A DNA stretch of 64,000 nucleotides from Lentilactobacillus senioris (GTDB lineage: Bacteria > Bacillota > Bacilli > Lactobacillales > Lactobacillaceae). Under the pieces are notes generated by a model. The model saw nothing but the letters and a program-made list of their open reading frames with translations, had not been told where the DNA came from and ran no database searches. The stretch is taken from positions 283 to 64,282 of the forward strand of contig NZ_JAPQEZ010000004.1 of assembly GCF_026798195.1 (NCBI RefSeq), in the 5' to 3' direction. Each line of letters opens with the position of its first letter. The first letter of the stretch is position 1. Positions 43,236 through 52,296 of the stretch are shown one piece after another. The position numbers were made by a program, and so were the translations under genes.

Positions 43236-43325
43236 CTGCCTAAGACTCAGGTGGCGTAAGCCTTAATATCCTGCCGAGGAAAGTTTCTTTTCCTATGTCT
43301 ACGGTGGCATAGGGATTTTTTATTA
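43236..43325 (+). promoter_or_regulatory. L10 leader (ribosomal protein autoregulation RNA)
   Basis: The leader between the promoter and rplJ contains CTGCCTAAGACTCAGGTGG (43236-43254), ATATCCTGCCGAGGA (43266-43280) and then a terminator hairpin, CCTATG pairing with CATAGG at 43292-43313, followed by a T-run. This is the pattern of the Firmicutes L10 leader, to which the L10-L12 complex binds and causes termination or reduced expression when in excess. Confidence 0.88.
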
Positions 43326-43357
43326 AATCCCAACGAAAATTTTGGGAGGTGAATTTC

Positions 43358-43870
43358 GTGAGTGAACAAGCTATTGCTGTTAAAGCAAAACAAGTTGAAG
43401 AAATTGCAGATCAATTAAAGAATGCATCTTCTGTTGTAGTTGTTGATTACCGTGGCTTAACCGTTGCTGAAGTAACTGATTTACGGAAGCAATTGCGTGA
43501 TGCTGGTGTTAGCATGCAAGTTATCAAGAACAAGATCTTGATGCGGGCCGCTGAAAAGGCTGGTTTTGATGGTTTGAAGGATACCTTTGTTGGTCCTACT
43601 GCCGTTGCTTTTGGTTCTGAAGATCCAATCGCCGCTGCTAAGATTTTGCATAACTTTGCAAAAACTGCTGAAGCACTTGAACTTAAGGGTGGTATCATCG
43701 ACGGCGAAGTTGCTTCTGTTGAAGAAATTTCAACATACGCTACTTTACCAAGTCGCGAAGAACTATTGTCTACCTTGGCAAATATTCTTCAAGCACCTGT
43801 ACGTAACGTTGCATACGCCGTTAAGGCAATTGCAGAAAAGAAAGAATCTGACGATGGCGACGCTGCCTAG
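43358..43870 (+). CDS. rplJ: 50S ribosomal protein L10
   Basis: L10 anchors L7/L12 dimers on the ribosome stalk. The 170-residue protein has the N-terminal rRNA-binding domain with [25 protein letters not shown] (about 30-54) and [13 protein letters not shown] (about 60-72), and the C-terminal helix that binds L7/L12. The GTG at 43358 is 8 nt after GGGAGG; a GTG at 43349 overlaps that site and is unlikely. A leader RNA upstream mediates feedback. Confidence 0.96.
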   Translation: MSEQAIAVKAKQVEEIADQLKNASSVVVVDYRGLTVAEVTDLRKQLRDAGVSMQVIKNKILMRAAEKAGFDGLKDTFVGPTAVAFGSEDPIAAAKILHNFAKTAEALELKGGIIDGEVASVEEISTYATLPSREELLSTLANILQAPVRNVAYAVKAIAEKKESDDGDAA

Positions 43871-43909
43871 TCAATACTAAAATTCCAATTATAAGTGGAG
43901 GAAAATACA

Positions 43910-44275
43910 ATGGCTTTTGATAAAGACAATATTATCGACCAATTAAAAGAAGCTTCAATTACTGACTTAAACGACTTAGTTAGCTCAATCGAAGAAGAAT
44001 TCGGTGTTTCAGCTGCTGCTCCTGTAGCTGCTGCTGGTGCTGCTGGTGCCGACGCTGGTGCTAAGGATTCATACGATGTTGAATTAACTGAATCTGGTGA
44101 CCAAAAAGTTAAGGCTATCAAGGTTGTCCGTGAAATCACTGGACTTGGCTTGAAAGACGCTAAGGGTCTTGTTGATGGCGTTCCTTCTGTTATCAAAGAA
44201 GGCGTTTCTGAAGACGAAGCTAACGACATCAAGGCTAAACTTGAAGAAGTTGGTGGCGTAGTTACTCTTAAGTAA
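43910..44275 (+). CDS. rplL: 50S ribosomal protein L7/L12
   Basis: The 121-residue acidic stalk protein has the N-terminal dimerisation domain (1-33), an Ala/Gly-rich hinge (about 37-53) and the C-terminal factor-binding domain, with the signature [23 protein letters not shown] (about 69-91). GGAGG lies 8 nt before the ATG. It is cotranscribed with rplJ, and the strong codon bias (GAA, GCT, GTT) fits its high copy number per ribosome. Confidence 0.97.
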   Translation: MAFDKDNIIDQLKEASITDLNDLVSSIEEEFGVSAAAPVAAAGAAGADAGAKDSYDVELTESGDQKVKAIKVVREITGLGLKDAKGLVDGVPSVIKEGVSEDEANDIKAKLEEVGGVVTLK

Positions 44276-44284
44276 TTTCGCTTA

Positions 44285-44320
44285 AAAAGCTCATTTCCTA
44301 ATGGAAATGGGCTTTTTGTT
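44285..44320 (+). terminator. Terminator of rplJ-rplL
   Basis: AAAAGCTCATTTCC pairs with GGAAATGGGCTTTT (one G-T pair) around a 4-nt loop, followed by T-rich sequence. Confidence 0.92.
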
Positions 44321-44412
44321 TTCCTAAAATTTAGTGGAAATGTTTGCTATGCGGATCCTTTTGGTGGAAAATAAGGGTATAAAAATATACTCCAAACAAA
44401 GGGGAAGAATTT

Positions 44413-45402
44413 ATGGCAATTTTAGTACTAGGCGGAGCGGGTTATATCGGTTCGCATACCGTAGACAGATTAGTTAATACTGGCAATGATGTGGTGGTGG
44501 TGGATAATTTATCGACTGGTCATCAATCAGCTGTAGCTGAGGATGCCAGATTTTACGAGGGAGATGTTCGGGACCAAGACTTTCTGGAAACCGTTTTTGC
44601 TAATGAAACTATCGATGCGGTAATTCATTTTGCGGCCTTTTCAATAGTACCTGAGTCAATGAAAGCCCCCTTGAAATATTTTAACAATAACGTGGGTGGT
44701 TTAATTACGTTATTAGAAGTAATGAAAAAACATAACGTTGATAAACTTATTTTTTCATCATCAGCAGCTACATATGGAGAGCCGACTAGGGTTCCAATCG
44801 AAGAATCTGATCGGCAAATTCCAACTAACCCGTATGGTGAAAGTAAATTAATGATGGAAAGAATCATGCACTGGTGTGATCAGGCTTATGGCATTAAATT
44901 TGTAGCTCTTCGCTATTTCAACGTGGCGGGAGCCAAAGCCGATGGTAGTATTGGTGAAGATCACCAGCCAGAAACGCACTTAGTACCCATTATTTTGGAA
45001 GTAGCCGCTGGTAAACGTGATCAGTTAACGATCTTTGGTGATGATTATGACACTGCCGATGGTACCTGTGTGCGAGATTATGTTCACGTAGAAGATTTAG
45101 CCATGGCTCATATTTTGGCGGTGAGCTACTTGGAAAATGGTAATCCTAGCCGAGCCTTTAATTTAGGTTCTTCTACCGGTTTTTCTAACTTACAAATGCT
45201 ACAAGCATCCCTAAAAGTCACAGGTCAGGCAATTCCTACGGTAATGGGGCCTAGAAGGGCTGGAGATCCTAGTACCTTAGTGGCAGCTAGTAAAGAAGCT
45301 CGTGAAATCTTGAATTGGCAACCGGAATATGATGACGTCGAAAAAATTATTCAAACCGCTTGGAATTGGTATCAAAAACATCCTAGTGGTTATGAAGACT
45401 AA
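44413..45402 (+). CDS. galE: UDP-glucose 4-epimerase
   Basis: GalE interconverts UDP-glucose and UDP-galactose for the Leloir path and for wall polysaccharides. The 329-residue protein is a short-chain dehydrogenase-type NAD enzyme: [11 protein letters not shown] (residues 7-17), the catalytic pair SSSAATYG (Ser) and [10 protein letters not shown] (Tyr-x3-Lys, near 140-149), and [14 protein letters not shown] (about 218-231). AAAGGGGAAG precedes the ATG. It stands alone; no galK, galT or galM is next to it, so a supply role for wall sugars is as likely as galactose use. Confidence 0.95.
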   Translation: MAILVLGGAGYIGSHTVDRLVNTGNDVVVVDNLSTGHQSAVAEDARFYEGDVRDQDFLETVFANETIDAVIHFAAFSIVPESMKAPLKYFNNNVGGLITLLEVMKKHNVDKLIFSSSAATYGEPTRVPIEESDRQIPTNPYGESKLMMERIMHWCDQAYGIKFVALRYFNVAGAKADGSIGEDHQPETHLVPIILEVAAGKRDQLTIFGDDYDTADGTCVRDYVHVEDLAMAHILAVSYLENGNPSRAFNLGSSTGFSNLQMLQASLKVTGQAIPTVMGPRRAGDPSTLVAASKEAREILNWQPEYDDVEKIIQTAWNWYQKHPSGYED

Positions 45403-45438
45403 AAAAACAGTCAGGAAATCTTTCCTGACTGTTTTTTT
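45403..45438. terminator. Bidirectional terminator between galE and nrdF
   Basis: AAACAGTCAGGAAA pairs exactly with TTTCCTGACTGTTT across a 2-nt gap that opens into a small loop, with A- and T-runs on both sides. Its right edge overlaps the nrdF stop codon. Confidence 0.92.
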
Positions 45439-46405
45439 AGATTTTTTTACCAAAATTATAATCGGAATCCTGCATAGATTCTACGTTTCCTAGTAAGTAA
45501 CCATTACCTACTTGAGAAAAGAAATCATGATTGGCAGTGGTGGTTGAAATTCCGTTCATAATAACCGGATTAACATCTTCATTAGTGTCCGGGAAAAGGG
45601 GATCTTGACCTAAATTCATTAGAGCTTTATTAGCATTGTAACGAATGAAGGTCAGCACATCTTCTGTCCAACCAACTTGGTCATAAAGAAGGTGATTATA
45701 GTTTTCTTCATTTTCATATAGTTTATAAAGGAAATCGTACAACCAGTCCTTGAGTTCAGCTTGATCCTCATTAGATAACTGGTTGTAGCCAATTTGAAAT
45801 TTATAACCAATGTAAGTACCATGAACGGATTCATCGCGTAAAATTAGCTTGATGATTTCAGCTACGTTAGAGAGCTTATTGTGGCCTAGATACCACAGCG
45901 GTGTATAAAAACCTGAATAAAAAAGAAAAGTTTCTAAAAAGACACTGGCGATTTTCTTTTTTAGTGGGTTAGGCTCATCTTTATAGATATCTCTAATCTT
46001 TAAGGTTTTATTTTGGAGTAGTTCCTCGGTATCGCTCCAATCAAAAATTTCTTCAATTTCATCTGGCGAGTTTAAAGTTGAAAAAATAGACGAGTAACTT
46101 TTAGCATGAACGGATTCCATAAATTGGATGTTGTTTAGTACGGCGGTTTCATGCATTGTTACGGTATTTTTTCGTAGAGAAGCCATTCCTTCTTGAGATT
46201 GTAGGGTGTCTAGCAGGGTAAGACCACCAAAAACGTGGCCTACTAACCAACGATGATCGTCGTCTAAGGTCCGCCAATCAGCTAAATCGTTGGAAAGGGG
46301 AATTCTGGTATCCAGCCAAAACTGTTCGGTTAATTTTTCCCAGGTGGCTTTATCAATTGCGTCGTCAACTGCATTCCAGTTAATGGCGTTATAATTATCA
46401 GTCAT
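45437..46405 (-). CDS. nrdF: Class Ib ribonucleotide reductase beta subunit
   Basis: NrdF houses the dimanganese- or diiron-tyrosyl radical centre that starts ribonucleotide reduction. The 322-residue protein has the helical ferritin-like metal site with Glu/His ligands in ETAVLNNIQFMESVHAKSYSSIF (about 87-109, Ex2H) and ILRDESVHGTYIGY (about 187-200), and the radical tyrosine in the early part of the first helix pair. GGAGGAACAC on the minus strand precedes the ATG. It follows nrdE after 15 nt. NrdI, the flavodoxin that activates the Mn centre, is not encoded here. Confidence 0.95.
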   Translation of the reverse strand: MTDNYNAINWNAVDDAIDKATWEKLTEQFWLDTRIPLSNDLADWRTLDDDHRWLVGHVFGGLTLLDTLQSQEGMASLRKNTVTMHETAVLNNIQFMESVHAKSYSSIFSTLNSPDEIEEIFDWSDTEELLQNKTLKIRDIYKDEPNPLKKKIASVFLETFLFYSGFYTPLWYLGHNKLSNVAEIIKLILRDESVHGTYIGYKFQIGYNQLSNEDQAELKDWLYDFLYKLYENEENYNHLLYDQVGWTEDVLTFIRYNANKALMNLGQDPLFPDTNEDVNPVIMNGISTTTANHDFFSQVGNGYLLGNVESMQDSDYNFGKKI

Positions 46406-46420
46406 GTTAGTGTTCCTCCG

Positions 46421-48586
46421 TTAAATTACACAACTTTCACATTGATTGGCGCCCACTTCTCCTTGGTCGTCAGTAAATGTGCGAATGTAATAGATTGATT
46501 TAATTCCTTTGTAATGAGCATAGTTTCTTAAGATATTTAAATCTCTGGTGGTCATTTTGTCTGTGCGGCCATTTTTCCATTCATATAGTCCTTCAGGAAT
46601 AGTTGAACGCATAAATAAAGTAAGACTCATACCTTGATCGACGTGCTCTTGGGCGGCCGCATACACATCAATTACTTTTCGCATGTCAATATCATAAGCC
46701 GATTGATAATAGGGCATGGTATCGTTAGAGAGGTAAGGGGCCGGATAGTAAATTTTACCGATCTTAGATTCTTGGCGTTCTTCAATTTTATTAATAATAG
46801 GGTGCAAACTAGCAGTAGTGTCATTAATGTAGGAAATGGAACCATTAGGAGCCACTGCCAGTCTGTTTTGATGGTATAAACCGTTTGTCATCACGGCTTG
46901 CTTAAGTTTTTCCCAATCAGCTGGTTGAGGAATAAAGACACCCTCAAAAAGAGATTTTACTTTATCAGAAGTAGGACCATAAGAATGGGTTAAATACTTA
47001 TCAAAGTAACTTCCATCAGCATACTTGCTTTGTTCGAAGTTTACAAAAGTTTGGTTTCTTTCTTTAGCAATTTGGTTAGAGGCCATTAAAGTCCAATAAT
47101 TTAAGAGCATAAAGTAAACGCCGGTAAATTCGATGGATTCCGGAGAACCGTAATGAATATGGTTTTTAGCTAAAAAGCTATGTAAGCCCATGGCACCTAA
47201 ACCAATAGAATGAGCTTCCTGGTTTCCTTTTTGAATGGAAGGAACTACGTCAATATTAGAATGATCGGTTACAAAGGTTAAAGCTCGCACCATGGCTTCA
47301 ACTGAATGACCAAAATCGGGAGAACTCATGAGGTTATTAATGTTAGTAGAACCTAAGTTACAAGAAACATCTGTACCTAACTGAGTATACTCTTGACGAT
47401 CATTAACCGTTGAAGGGGTTTGAACTTGCAAAATTTCTGAGCAAAGATTGCTCATAACAATTTTACCATGAATTGGATTGGAATGATTAGCGGTATCAAT
47501 GTTAATTACATACGGATAGCCGGATTCTTGTTGTAACTTACTGATTTCAGTTTCTAAATCACGAGCTTTGATTTTTTTCTTGTGAATATTTTCGTTGGCC
47601 ACTAAATTATCATATTCCTTAGTGATATCCACATACGAAAATGGAGTATTATATTCACGTTCCACATCGTACGGACTAAAGAGATACATGTCTGCATCTT
47701 CTTTAATTAGGTCGTAGAATTTATCTGGTACAACAATTCCTAGTGATAGGGTCTTTAGTCGAATTTTTTCATCAGCATTTTCTTTTTTAGCGCCTAAAAA
47801 GGCAATGATATCAGGATGAAAAACGTTTAAATAAACCACACCGGCACCTTGGCGTTGACCGAGTTGATTAGAATAAGAAAAGCTATCTTCTAATAATTTC
47901 ATAACTGGGACCACGCCAGAGGCTGCTCCTTTAATGTGCTTAATTGGATCGCCGGCTCCACGAAGGTTAGTCAAATTAATGCCGACCCCACCACCGATTC
48001 TAGACAATTGAAGAGCTGAATTGATAGTCCGACCAATGGTGTTCATATCATCAGTAGTTTGAATTAAGAAGCAAGAAACCAATTCTCCACGCCGCTTTCT
48101 GCCCGCATTTAAAAAGCTAGGGGTAGCTGGTTGGTATCGTTGGTGGATAATTTCGTCAGCTAGGTCCATAGCTAATTGCTGATCGCCATCAGCAAAATAA
48201 AGAGCGTTAACGGCTGCTCGATCAATAAAACTTTCTAAATAGTGTTCTTTATCATCAGTTTGTAATGCGTACTGCGCGTAAAATTTGTAGGCGGCCATAA
48301 ATGATTTGAAATGAAAATCTTGACTGTTTAAGTAGTCGTATAATCTTTCAATGAAACTCAGTGGGTATTTAGTTAAAAAATCAGTTTCGTAATATTGATT
48401 TTTAGTTAGGTAATCTAAACGTTGTTTTAAAGAATCAAATTTAATTGTGTTTGGTTCGACGTTTTCTGCAAAAAAAGCTGCAAGGGCTTCTTGATCTTTA
48501 TTGAGCGGAATCTGGCCGTCAATAGGGATGTTAATTTGATTATTTAAATCAAAATACGTCACGTCTTCTAATTTAGTTAATGCCAT
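46421..48586 (-). CDS. nrdE: Class Ib ribonucleotide reductase alpha subunit
   Basis: NrdE binds the ribonucleoside diphosphates and reduces them with three cysteines. The 721-residue protein shows the active-site stretch NLCSEILQVQTPS (about 382-394), SCNLGSTNINNLM (about 410-422), the PFL-type radical site and the C-terminal thiol pair in CESCVI, which is reduced by NrdH. There is no N-terminal ATP-cone, as expected for class Ib. The ribosome binding site is weak (AAGCGGG). It lies between nrdH and nrdF on the minus strand; the 109-bp gap to nrdH may carry its own signal. Confidence 0.96.
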   Translation of the reverse strand: MALTKLEDVTYFDLNNQINIPIDGQIPLNKDQEALAAFFAENVEPNTIKFDSLKQRLDYLTKNQYYETDFLTKYPLSFIERLYDYLNSQDFHFKSFMAAYKFYAQYALQTDDKEHYLESFIDRAAVNALYFADGDQQLAMDLADEIIHQRYQPATPSFLNAGRKRRGELVSCFLIQTTDDMNTIGRTINSALQLSRIGGGVGINLTNLRGAGDPIKHIKGAASGVVPVMKLLEDSFSYSNQLGQRQGAGVVYLNVFHPDIIAFLGAKKENADEKIRLKTLSLGIVVPDKFYDLIKEDADMYLFSPYDVEREYNTPFSYVDITKEYDNLVANENIHKKKIKARDLETEISKLQQESGYPYVINIDTANHSNPIHGKIVMSNLCSEILQVQTPSTVNDRQEYTQLGTDVSCNLGSTNINNLMSSPDFGHSVEAMVRALTFVTDHSNIDVVPSIQKGNQEAHSIGLGAMGLHSFLAKNHIHYGSPESIEFTGVYFMLLNYWTLMASNQIAKERNQTFVNFEQSKYADGSYFDKYLTHSYGPTSDKVKSLFEGVFIPQPADWEKLKQAVMTNGLYHQNRLAVAPNGSISYINDTTASLHPIINKIEERQESKIGKIYYPAPYLSNDTMPYYQSAYDIDMRKVIDVYAAAQEHVDQGMSLTLFMRSTIPEGLYEWKNGRTDKMTTRDLNILRNYAHYKGIKSIYYIRTFTDDQGEVGANQCESCVI

Positions 48587-48695
48587 TGGAAATTACCCGC
48601 TTTCTAATTTTTAAAAAAATAAGCGAGACCTGAAGTGGTTTCGCCGTTTTAGTACCGTCTTTTTATGGTAGAATAGTGACTATCGTTATTAATCA

Positions 48696-48926
48696 CTAAC
48701 CTGCAACTGCTTGAAGTTGTTGGGGACGAAAACCGCTAAAAGCAGGTTGTCCTTCGATTTCAATTACTGGAAGAGACTGGAAACCGTTAGATTTCAAGTA
48801 GTTAATGTATTCTGGTTGTTCGTTAATGTTGTGTTCTTCAAAGACAACGTCATGTTCTGTAAGGTAACGCTTAGTCATCTTGCATTGCATACAGTTGTTT
48901 TTGGAATAAATCGTTACTTTGGCCAT
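48696..48926 (-). CDS. nrdH: NrdH-redoxin (glutaredoxin-like)
   Basis: NrdH reduces the C-terminal cysteines of NrdE with electrons from thioredoxin reductase. The 76-residue protein starts MAKVTIYSKNNCMQCKMTKRYL, with the redox pair CMQC (residues 12-15), and has the NrdH-typical SLPVIEIEG (about 51-59) and GFRPQQL near the end. I place the start at ATG 48926, 8 nt after AGAAGG; an upstream GTG at 48935 would overlap that site. A promoter with a palindromic -10 region lies upstream. Confidence 0.93.
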   Translation of the reverse strand: MAKVTIYSKNNCMQCKMTKRYLTEHDVVFEEHNINEQPEYINYLKSNGFQSLPVIEIEGQPAFSGFRPQQLQAVAG

Positions 48927-48969
48927 GTGATTCACCTTCTTTTTATTCGTTAACTTTTGACATGCTTTT

Positions 48970-48997
48970 AGTCTACACTAAAAAAAAGAAATTGCAA
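48970..48997 (-). promoter_or_regulatory. nrdH promoter with palindromic operator at the -10
   Basis: On the minus strand, TTGCAA (48992-48997) and TAGACT (48970-48975) are 16 bp apart. The -10 lies within TTTAGT-CTAC-ACTAAA (48967-48982), a perfect palindrome with 6-bp arms. A repressor there would block transcription. Confidence 0.65.
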
Positions 48998-49006
48998 TTT
49001 AGAAAA

Positions 49007-49024
49007 ACCACAAGATATGGTGTT
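49007..49024. promoter_or_regulatory. NrdR-box-like site upstream of nrdH
   Basis: Minus-strand ACACCATATCTTGTGG resembles the NrdR box (ACAC-N-ATAT-N-TGTGT type). It is centred about 40 bp from the palindrome at 48967-48982. Repression by NrdR at high dATP is inferred; the spacing is not the usual two or three helical turns. Confidence 0.5.
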
Positions 49025-49099
49025 AAAAACGGTTTAATGCCACTAAATATTGACTTTAATCGCACTTGAAAAAAACTATTAAAATTTGGAGAGATTATT

Positions 49100-49714
49100 A
49101 TGACAGAACAGCAATACTATTATTCGACCAATCCAACTACTGAACATAACTTAATTTCATGGCCATATGAACTACGAGGATATAACTTTACGTTTACTAC
49201 AGACAACGGAGTGTTCTCTAAACACTTAGTGGATTATGGTAGTCGAGTCATGATTGACACGGTTGATTTAACTAATTTACCAGCTGGTCCGATCTTAGAT
49301 TTGGGGACAGGGTACGGTCCGGTAGGAATCACTGTAGCCACTGAACTACCTGACCGCCAAATCGATATGGTCGACGTTAACGAACGGGCATTGGGCTTGG
49401 CTAAACAAAATGCTGCCGCTAATCACGTGACTAACATTCGAATTTTTAGTAGTGATGTTTATGCTGGCGTTAAAGATCAGCAATACGCAGCTATTATTAC
49501 TAATCCACCAGTACGAGCTGGCAAGAAGGTAGTGGATCAAATGTTGTCAGAAGCGATTGATCATTTAGTAGTGGGGGGCAAACTCACTGTCGTTTTGCAG
49601 AAAAAGCAAGGGGCCCCGTCTGCTAAAAAATTAATGGAACAAATTTTTGGTAATTGTTTGATCTTAAAACGCAGTAAAGGCTATTACATTTTGGAAAGTA
49701 CCAAAAAGGAGTAA
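49100..49714 (+). CDS. Class I methyltransferase (RsmC-like)
   Basis: This 204-residue SAM-dependent methyltransferase resembles the single-domain RsmC group, which methylates guanosine in 16S rRNA (G1207 in E. coli). Motif I is LDLGTGYGPVGITVA (about 66-80), motif IV is the catalytic NPPVRAGK (near 136-143), as in guanine-N2 methyltransferases. The N-terminus YYYSTNPTTEHNL is typical of the family. The start ATG follows GGAGAG. It is followed by tadA with a 5-nt gap, so two RNA-modification genes form an operon. The target is inferred. Confidence 0.87.
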   Translation: MTEQQYYYSTNPTTEHNLISWPYELRGYNFTFTTDNGVFSKHLVDYGSRVMIDTVDLTNLPAGPILDLGTGYGPVGITVATELPDRQIDMVDVNERALGLAKQNAAANHVTNIRIFSSDVYAGVKDQQYAAIITNPPVRAGKKVVDQMLSEAIDHLVVGGKLTVVLQKKQGAPSAKKLMEQIFGNCLILKRSKGYYILESTKKE

Positions 49715-49719
49715 CTTAA

Positions 49720-50205
49720 GTGAACGAAACTGATTACATGAAGTTGGCCTTAGAGGAAGCTCAAAATGCTGCCTTAATTGGTGAAGTTCCTATCGGTGCG
49801 GTAGTCGTTTACCAGGGCAAAGTAATTGGCTGGGGCCATAATTTAAGGGAACATTTAGAAGATGCGACGGCCCATGCCGAATTGTTAGCAATTCAAGAAG
49901 CTTGCCGTTATCTAAATAGTTGGCGATTAATAGATTGTGATTTATACGTTACAATCGAACCATGCTTAATGTGTGCGGGCACCATTGTGAATTCTAGAAT
50001 TCGCCGCGTGTATTTTGGGGCAAGAGACCCTAAAGCGGGGGCAACCAAAAGTTTGTACGAGGCGTTAGAAGATTCTCGGCTTAATCACCAAGTCGAGGTT
50101 CATGAAGGCTTGTTGGCCGCTGAAGCTGGCCAGGTAATGCGAGATTTTTTCAAAGCAGCACGAAAGCGTAAGAAGGCTGCCAAGAAAAAACTGAAAAAGA
50201 GCTAG
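49720..50205 (+). CDS. tadA: tRNA-specific adenosine deaminase
   Basis: TadA deaminates A34 of tRNA to inosine, widening wobble reading. The 161-residue protein has the zinc and catalytic motif HAELLAIQEA (His-Ala-Glu near residues 57-59) and PCLMCAGTIVNSRI (two zinc cysteines near 87-90). The start is GTG with AAGGAG 8 nt upstream. The C-terminus is a lysine-rich tail useful for RNA contact. tRNA-Arg(ACG) is the usual substrate; the tRNA-Leu(AAG) at 16.8 kb may be a second one. Confidence 0.95.
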   Translation: MNETDYMKLALEEAQNAALIGEVPIGAVVVYQGKVIGWGHNLREHLEDATAHAELLAIQEACRYLNSWRLIDCDLYVTIEPCLMCAGTIVNSRIRRVYFGARDPKAGATKSLYEALEDSRLNHQVEVHEGLLAAEAGQVMRDFFKAARKRKKAAKKKLKKS

Positions 50206-50237
50206 TCTTTTAACCTTAAAAAGTGTATACTAATTAT

Positions 50238-50335
50238 TGCCGTAAGGCCTTGAGGCAAAAATCAGCTTACGAATCGTGTCAGGTCCGGAAGGAAGCAGCA
50301 CTAAGTATCCTTGATTTTGTGCCTCTTGTTTTTTA
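50238..50335 (+). ncRNA. ffs: Signal recognition particle RNA (small bacterial type)
   Basis: The apical helix-8 core GTGTCAGGTCCGGAAGGAAG followed by CAGCAC is the SRP RNA signature that binds Ffh. Long-range pairing of GAGGCAAAAATCA (50252-50264) with TGATTTTGTGCCTC (about 50312-50325) closes the rod. TATACT at 50226-50231 is a plausible -10. The 5' and 3' ends are approximate. The Alu domain of the larger Bacillus form is missing, as is normal in lactobacilli. Confidence 0.93.
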
Positions 50336-50377
50336 TAAAAAATGAGGTTGCTTTTAGGCAATCGATACTAAAACCAA

Positions 50378-50411
50378 AATTCAATACCCAAAATGGGTAT
50401 TGAATTTTTTT
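50378..50411 (+). terminator. Terminator downstream of SRP RNA
   Basis: AATTCAATACCCA pairs exactly with TGGGTATTGAATT around a 3-nt loop and is followed by T-rich sequence. The gap from here to dnaX (50412-50542) holds a possible promoter (TGGTCA at 50470, TATAAT at 50493-50498) and an imperfect inverted repeat, TTGATCAC/GTGGTCAA, at 50453-50476; nothing else is seen. Confidence 0.9.
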
Positions 50412-50542
50412 CTACAAAAATATGGTTGAATTAGAACTCATTTTGTTTGAAATTGATCACTCTGATTGGTGGTCAAATCGTTAATTTCATAATATAATTA
50501 TTTAGATGTTTTGATTAGTGAAACGACAAAAGGAGACTTTCG

Positions 50543-52273
50543 ATGAGTTATCAAGCTTTATACCGAGTTTGGCGACCGCAACGGTTTGATGAAATTGTGG
50601 GCCAATCTATTATTACTCAAACGTTAAAAAATGCACTGATTACTCAACGAATTAGTCATGCCTATTTATTTACGGGTCCTCGTGGAACAGGGAAAACCTC
50701 GGCAGCTAAGGTTTTTGCTAAAGCCGTCAATTGCCACTATTTAAAAGACGGAGAACCCTGTAACGAGTGTGAAACCTGTAAGGCTATCACGGCTGGGCGT
50801 TTAAATGATGTCATTGAAATTGATGCGGCCTCTAACAACGGGGTTGAAGAAATTCGAGATATTAGAGATAAGGTGAAATACGCTCCTACTCAAGCGGACT
50901 ACAAAGTGTATATCATTGATGAAGTTCATATGTTATCTACCGGAGCGTTTAATGCGTTATTAAAAACGTTAGAAGAGCCCCCAGCTAACGTTATTTTTAT
51001 TTTAGCGACTACTGAACCTCATAAAATTCCAGCCACCATTATTTCACGGACACAAAGATATGATTTCAAACGGATTCAACCGCAAGTGATTTTGGAACGA
51101 ATGGAATACATTTTGGGTCAAGACCAAGTAACCTACGATGATGATGCTTTAAAAGTAATTGCTAAAGCGGCTGAAGGTGGGATGCGAGACGCATTAAGTA
51201 TCTTAGATCAGGCAATGGCTTACGGAGACCAGGCTGGAGTATCATATGATAATGCTTTGCAGGTAACGGGGAGTGTTACTAATCAATTATTGACTGATTA
51301 TTACACCCAGATAGTTGCCAAGGATACTAAAGCAGCCTTAGTATCGGTTCAAAAAGTTCTAAGTGATGGTAAAGATGCTCAGCGCTTTTTAGAAGACGTG
51401 ACGGCTTATAGTCAAAATTTATTGCTATATCAACAGGATCCAGAGATGGTTAATCAAATGGAGCTGGGAATCATTGATGAACAGTTTAAACAAATTAGTG
51501 CTCAAATAAGTCCAGAAATTATTTATCAAATGATTGATGAATTAAATGAAGTAGCTAATTCCATGCGTTATTCCATGCATCCAGATGTGTATTTAGAGGT
51601 TTTAACCGTTAAATTAACTCACTTAACGACTGAAAAAGTAGTAACTACGGTTGACGCTACAAGCGATAATCAAGCAGAAATTAACCAGTTGCAACAACAA
51701 GTAAAACAATTGCAAGAACAACTAGCTAGCTTACAAAATAACCAAGTGACTGCGACTCCTGTTTCGGCTCCGGTAAAAAAAGCTCCTGCTAAGTCAACCA
51801 ATAACATCAAAGTTGCCTTGAACAAGGTGTATCCGGTGCTAGATCACGCTACTAGATCGGCTCTAGACTACCAAAAGGCAAACTGGGCTGATTTATTAAC
51901 TACCTTATCAGTGACCCAACGAGCGGTTATGCATGTTTCTAAACCAGTCGCTGCTAGTGAAGATGGTGTCATTGTAGCGTTTGATTACTCATTTTTATTT
52001 CAAAAAGCACAGTCTGATCAAGAATTAGTGGATGCTTTAGAAAACGGCTTAGATCGAGTTACTGGTCGTAGTGTGAAAGTGGTCTTTGTTCCAGAAAATG
52101 AATGGCCACAAATTCGTAAGGATTACTTAGTAGGTAAACAAAACAACGGAAATACTTCAGAAGTTACTGGCACTGAAACACCTGAATCAAAACAAACTGA
52201 AACGGTGCCACCAATTGTTGAAAAAGCCGAAGAATTATTTGGCAGTGAAATTTTAGATATCAAAAATGATTAG
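50543..52273 (+). CDS. dnaX: DNA polymerase III gamma/tau subunit
   Basis: DnaX is the clamp-loader ATPase that also ties polymerase to the helicase. The 576-residue protein has Walker A GPRGTGKTSAAK (about 45-56), a zinc module with CNECETC (near 75), Walker B YIIDEVHML (near 123), sensor TATEPHKIP and SRTQRYDFKRI. Residues about 370-420 are a glutamine-rich coiled coil and linker before the tau C-terminus. GGAGAC precedes the ATG. It heads the conserved dnaX-ybaB-recR cluster. I noticed no frameshift signal for a separate gamma form. Confidence 0.96.
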   Translation: MSYQALYRVWRPQRFDEIVGQSIITQTLKNALITQRISHAYLFTGPRGTGKTSAAKVFAKAVNCHYLKDGEPCNECETCKAITAGRLNDVIEIDAASNNGVEEIRDIRDKVKYAPTQADYKVYIIDEVHMLSTGAFNALLKTLEEPPANVIFILATTEPHKIPATIISRTQRYDFKRIQPQVILERMEYILGQDQVTYDDDALKVIAKAAEGGMRDALSILDQAMAYGDQAGVSYDNALQVTGSVTNQLLTDYYTQIVAKDTKAALVSVQKVLSDGKDAQRFLEDVTAYSQNLLLYQQDPEMVNQMELGIIDEQFKQISAQISPEIIYQMIDELNEVANSMRYSMHPDVYLEVLTVKLTHLTTEKVVTTVDATSDNQAEINQLQQQVKQLQEQLASLQNNQVTATPVSAPVKKAPAKSTNNIKVALNKVYPVLDHATRSALDYQKANWADLLTTLSVTQRAVMHVSKPVAASEDGVIVAFDYSFLFQKAQSDQELVDALENGLDRVTGRSVKVVFVPENEWPQIRKDYLVGKQNNGNTSEVTGTETPESKQTETVPPIVEKAEELFGSEILDIKND

Positions 52274-52296
52274 GATATAACGGAGGATTTATAATT

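Noticed and set aside
43587-43880. A 97-codon frame overlapping rplJ in another frame
   Set aside because: It has a leucine/glutamine-rich sequence that follows from the other reading frame of rplJ; no ribosome binding site.
43867-44232. A 121-codon antisense frame over rplL
   Set aside because: It is a mirror of the alanine-rich, biased codons of L7/L12, and no start signal is present.
50453-50476. Imperfect inverted repeat TTGATCAC/GTGGTCAA near the dnaX promoter
   Set aside because: It contains a mismatch, has no known family, and a repeat of this size in AT-rich DNA is likely by chance; recorded only within the terminator entry.
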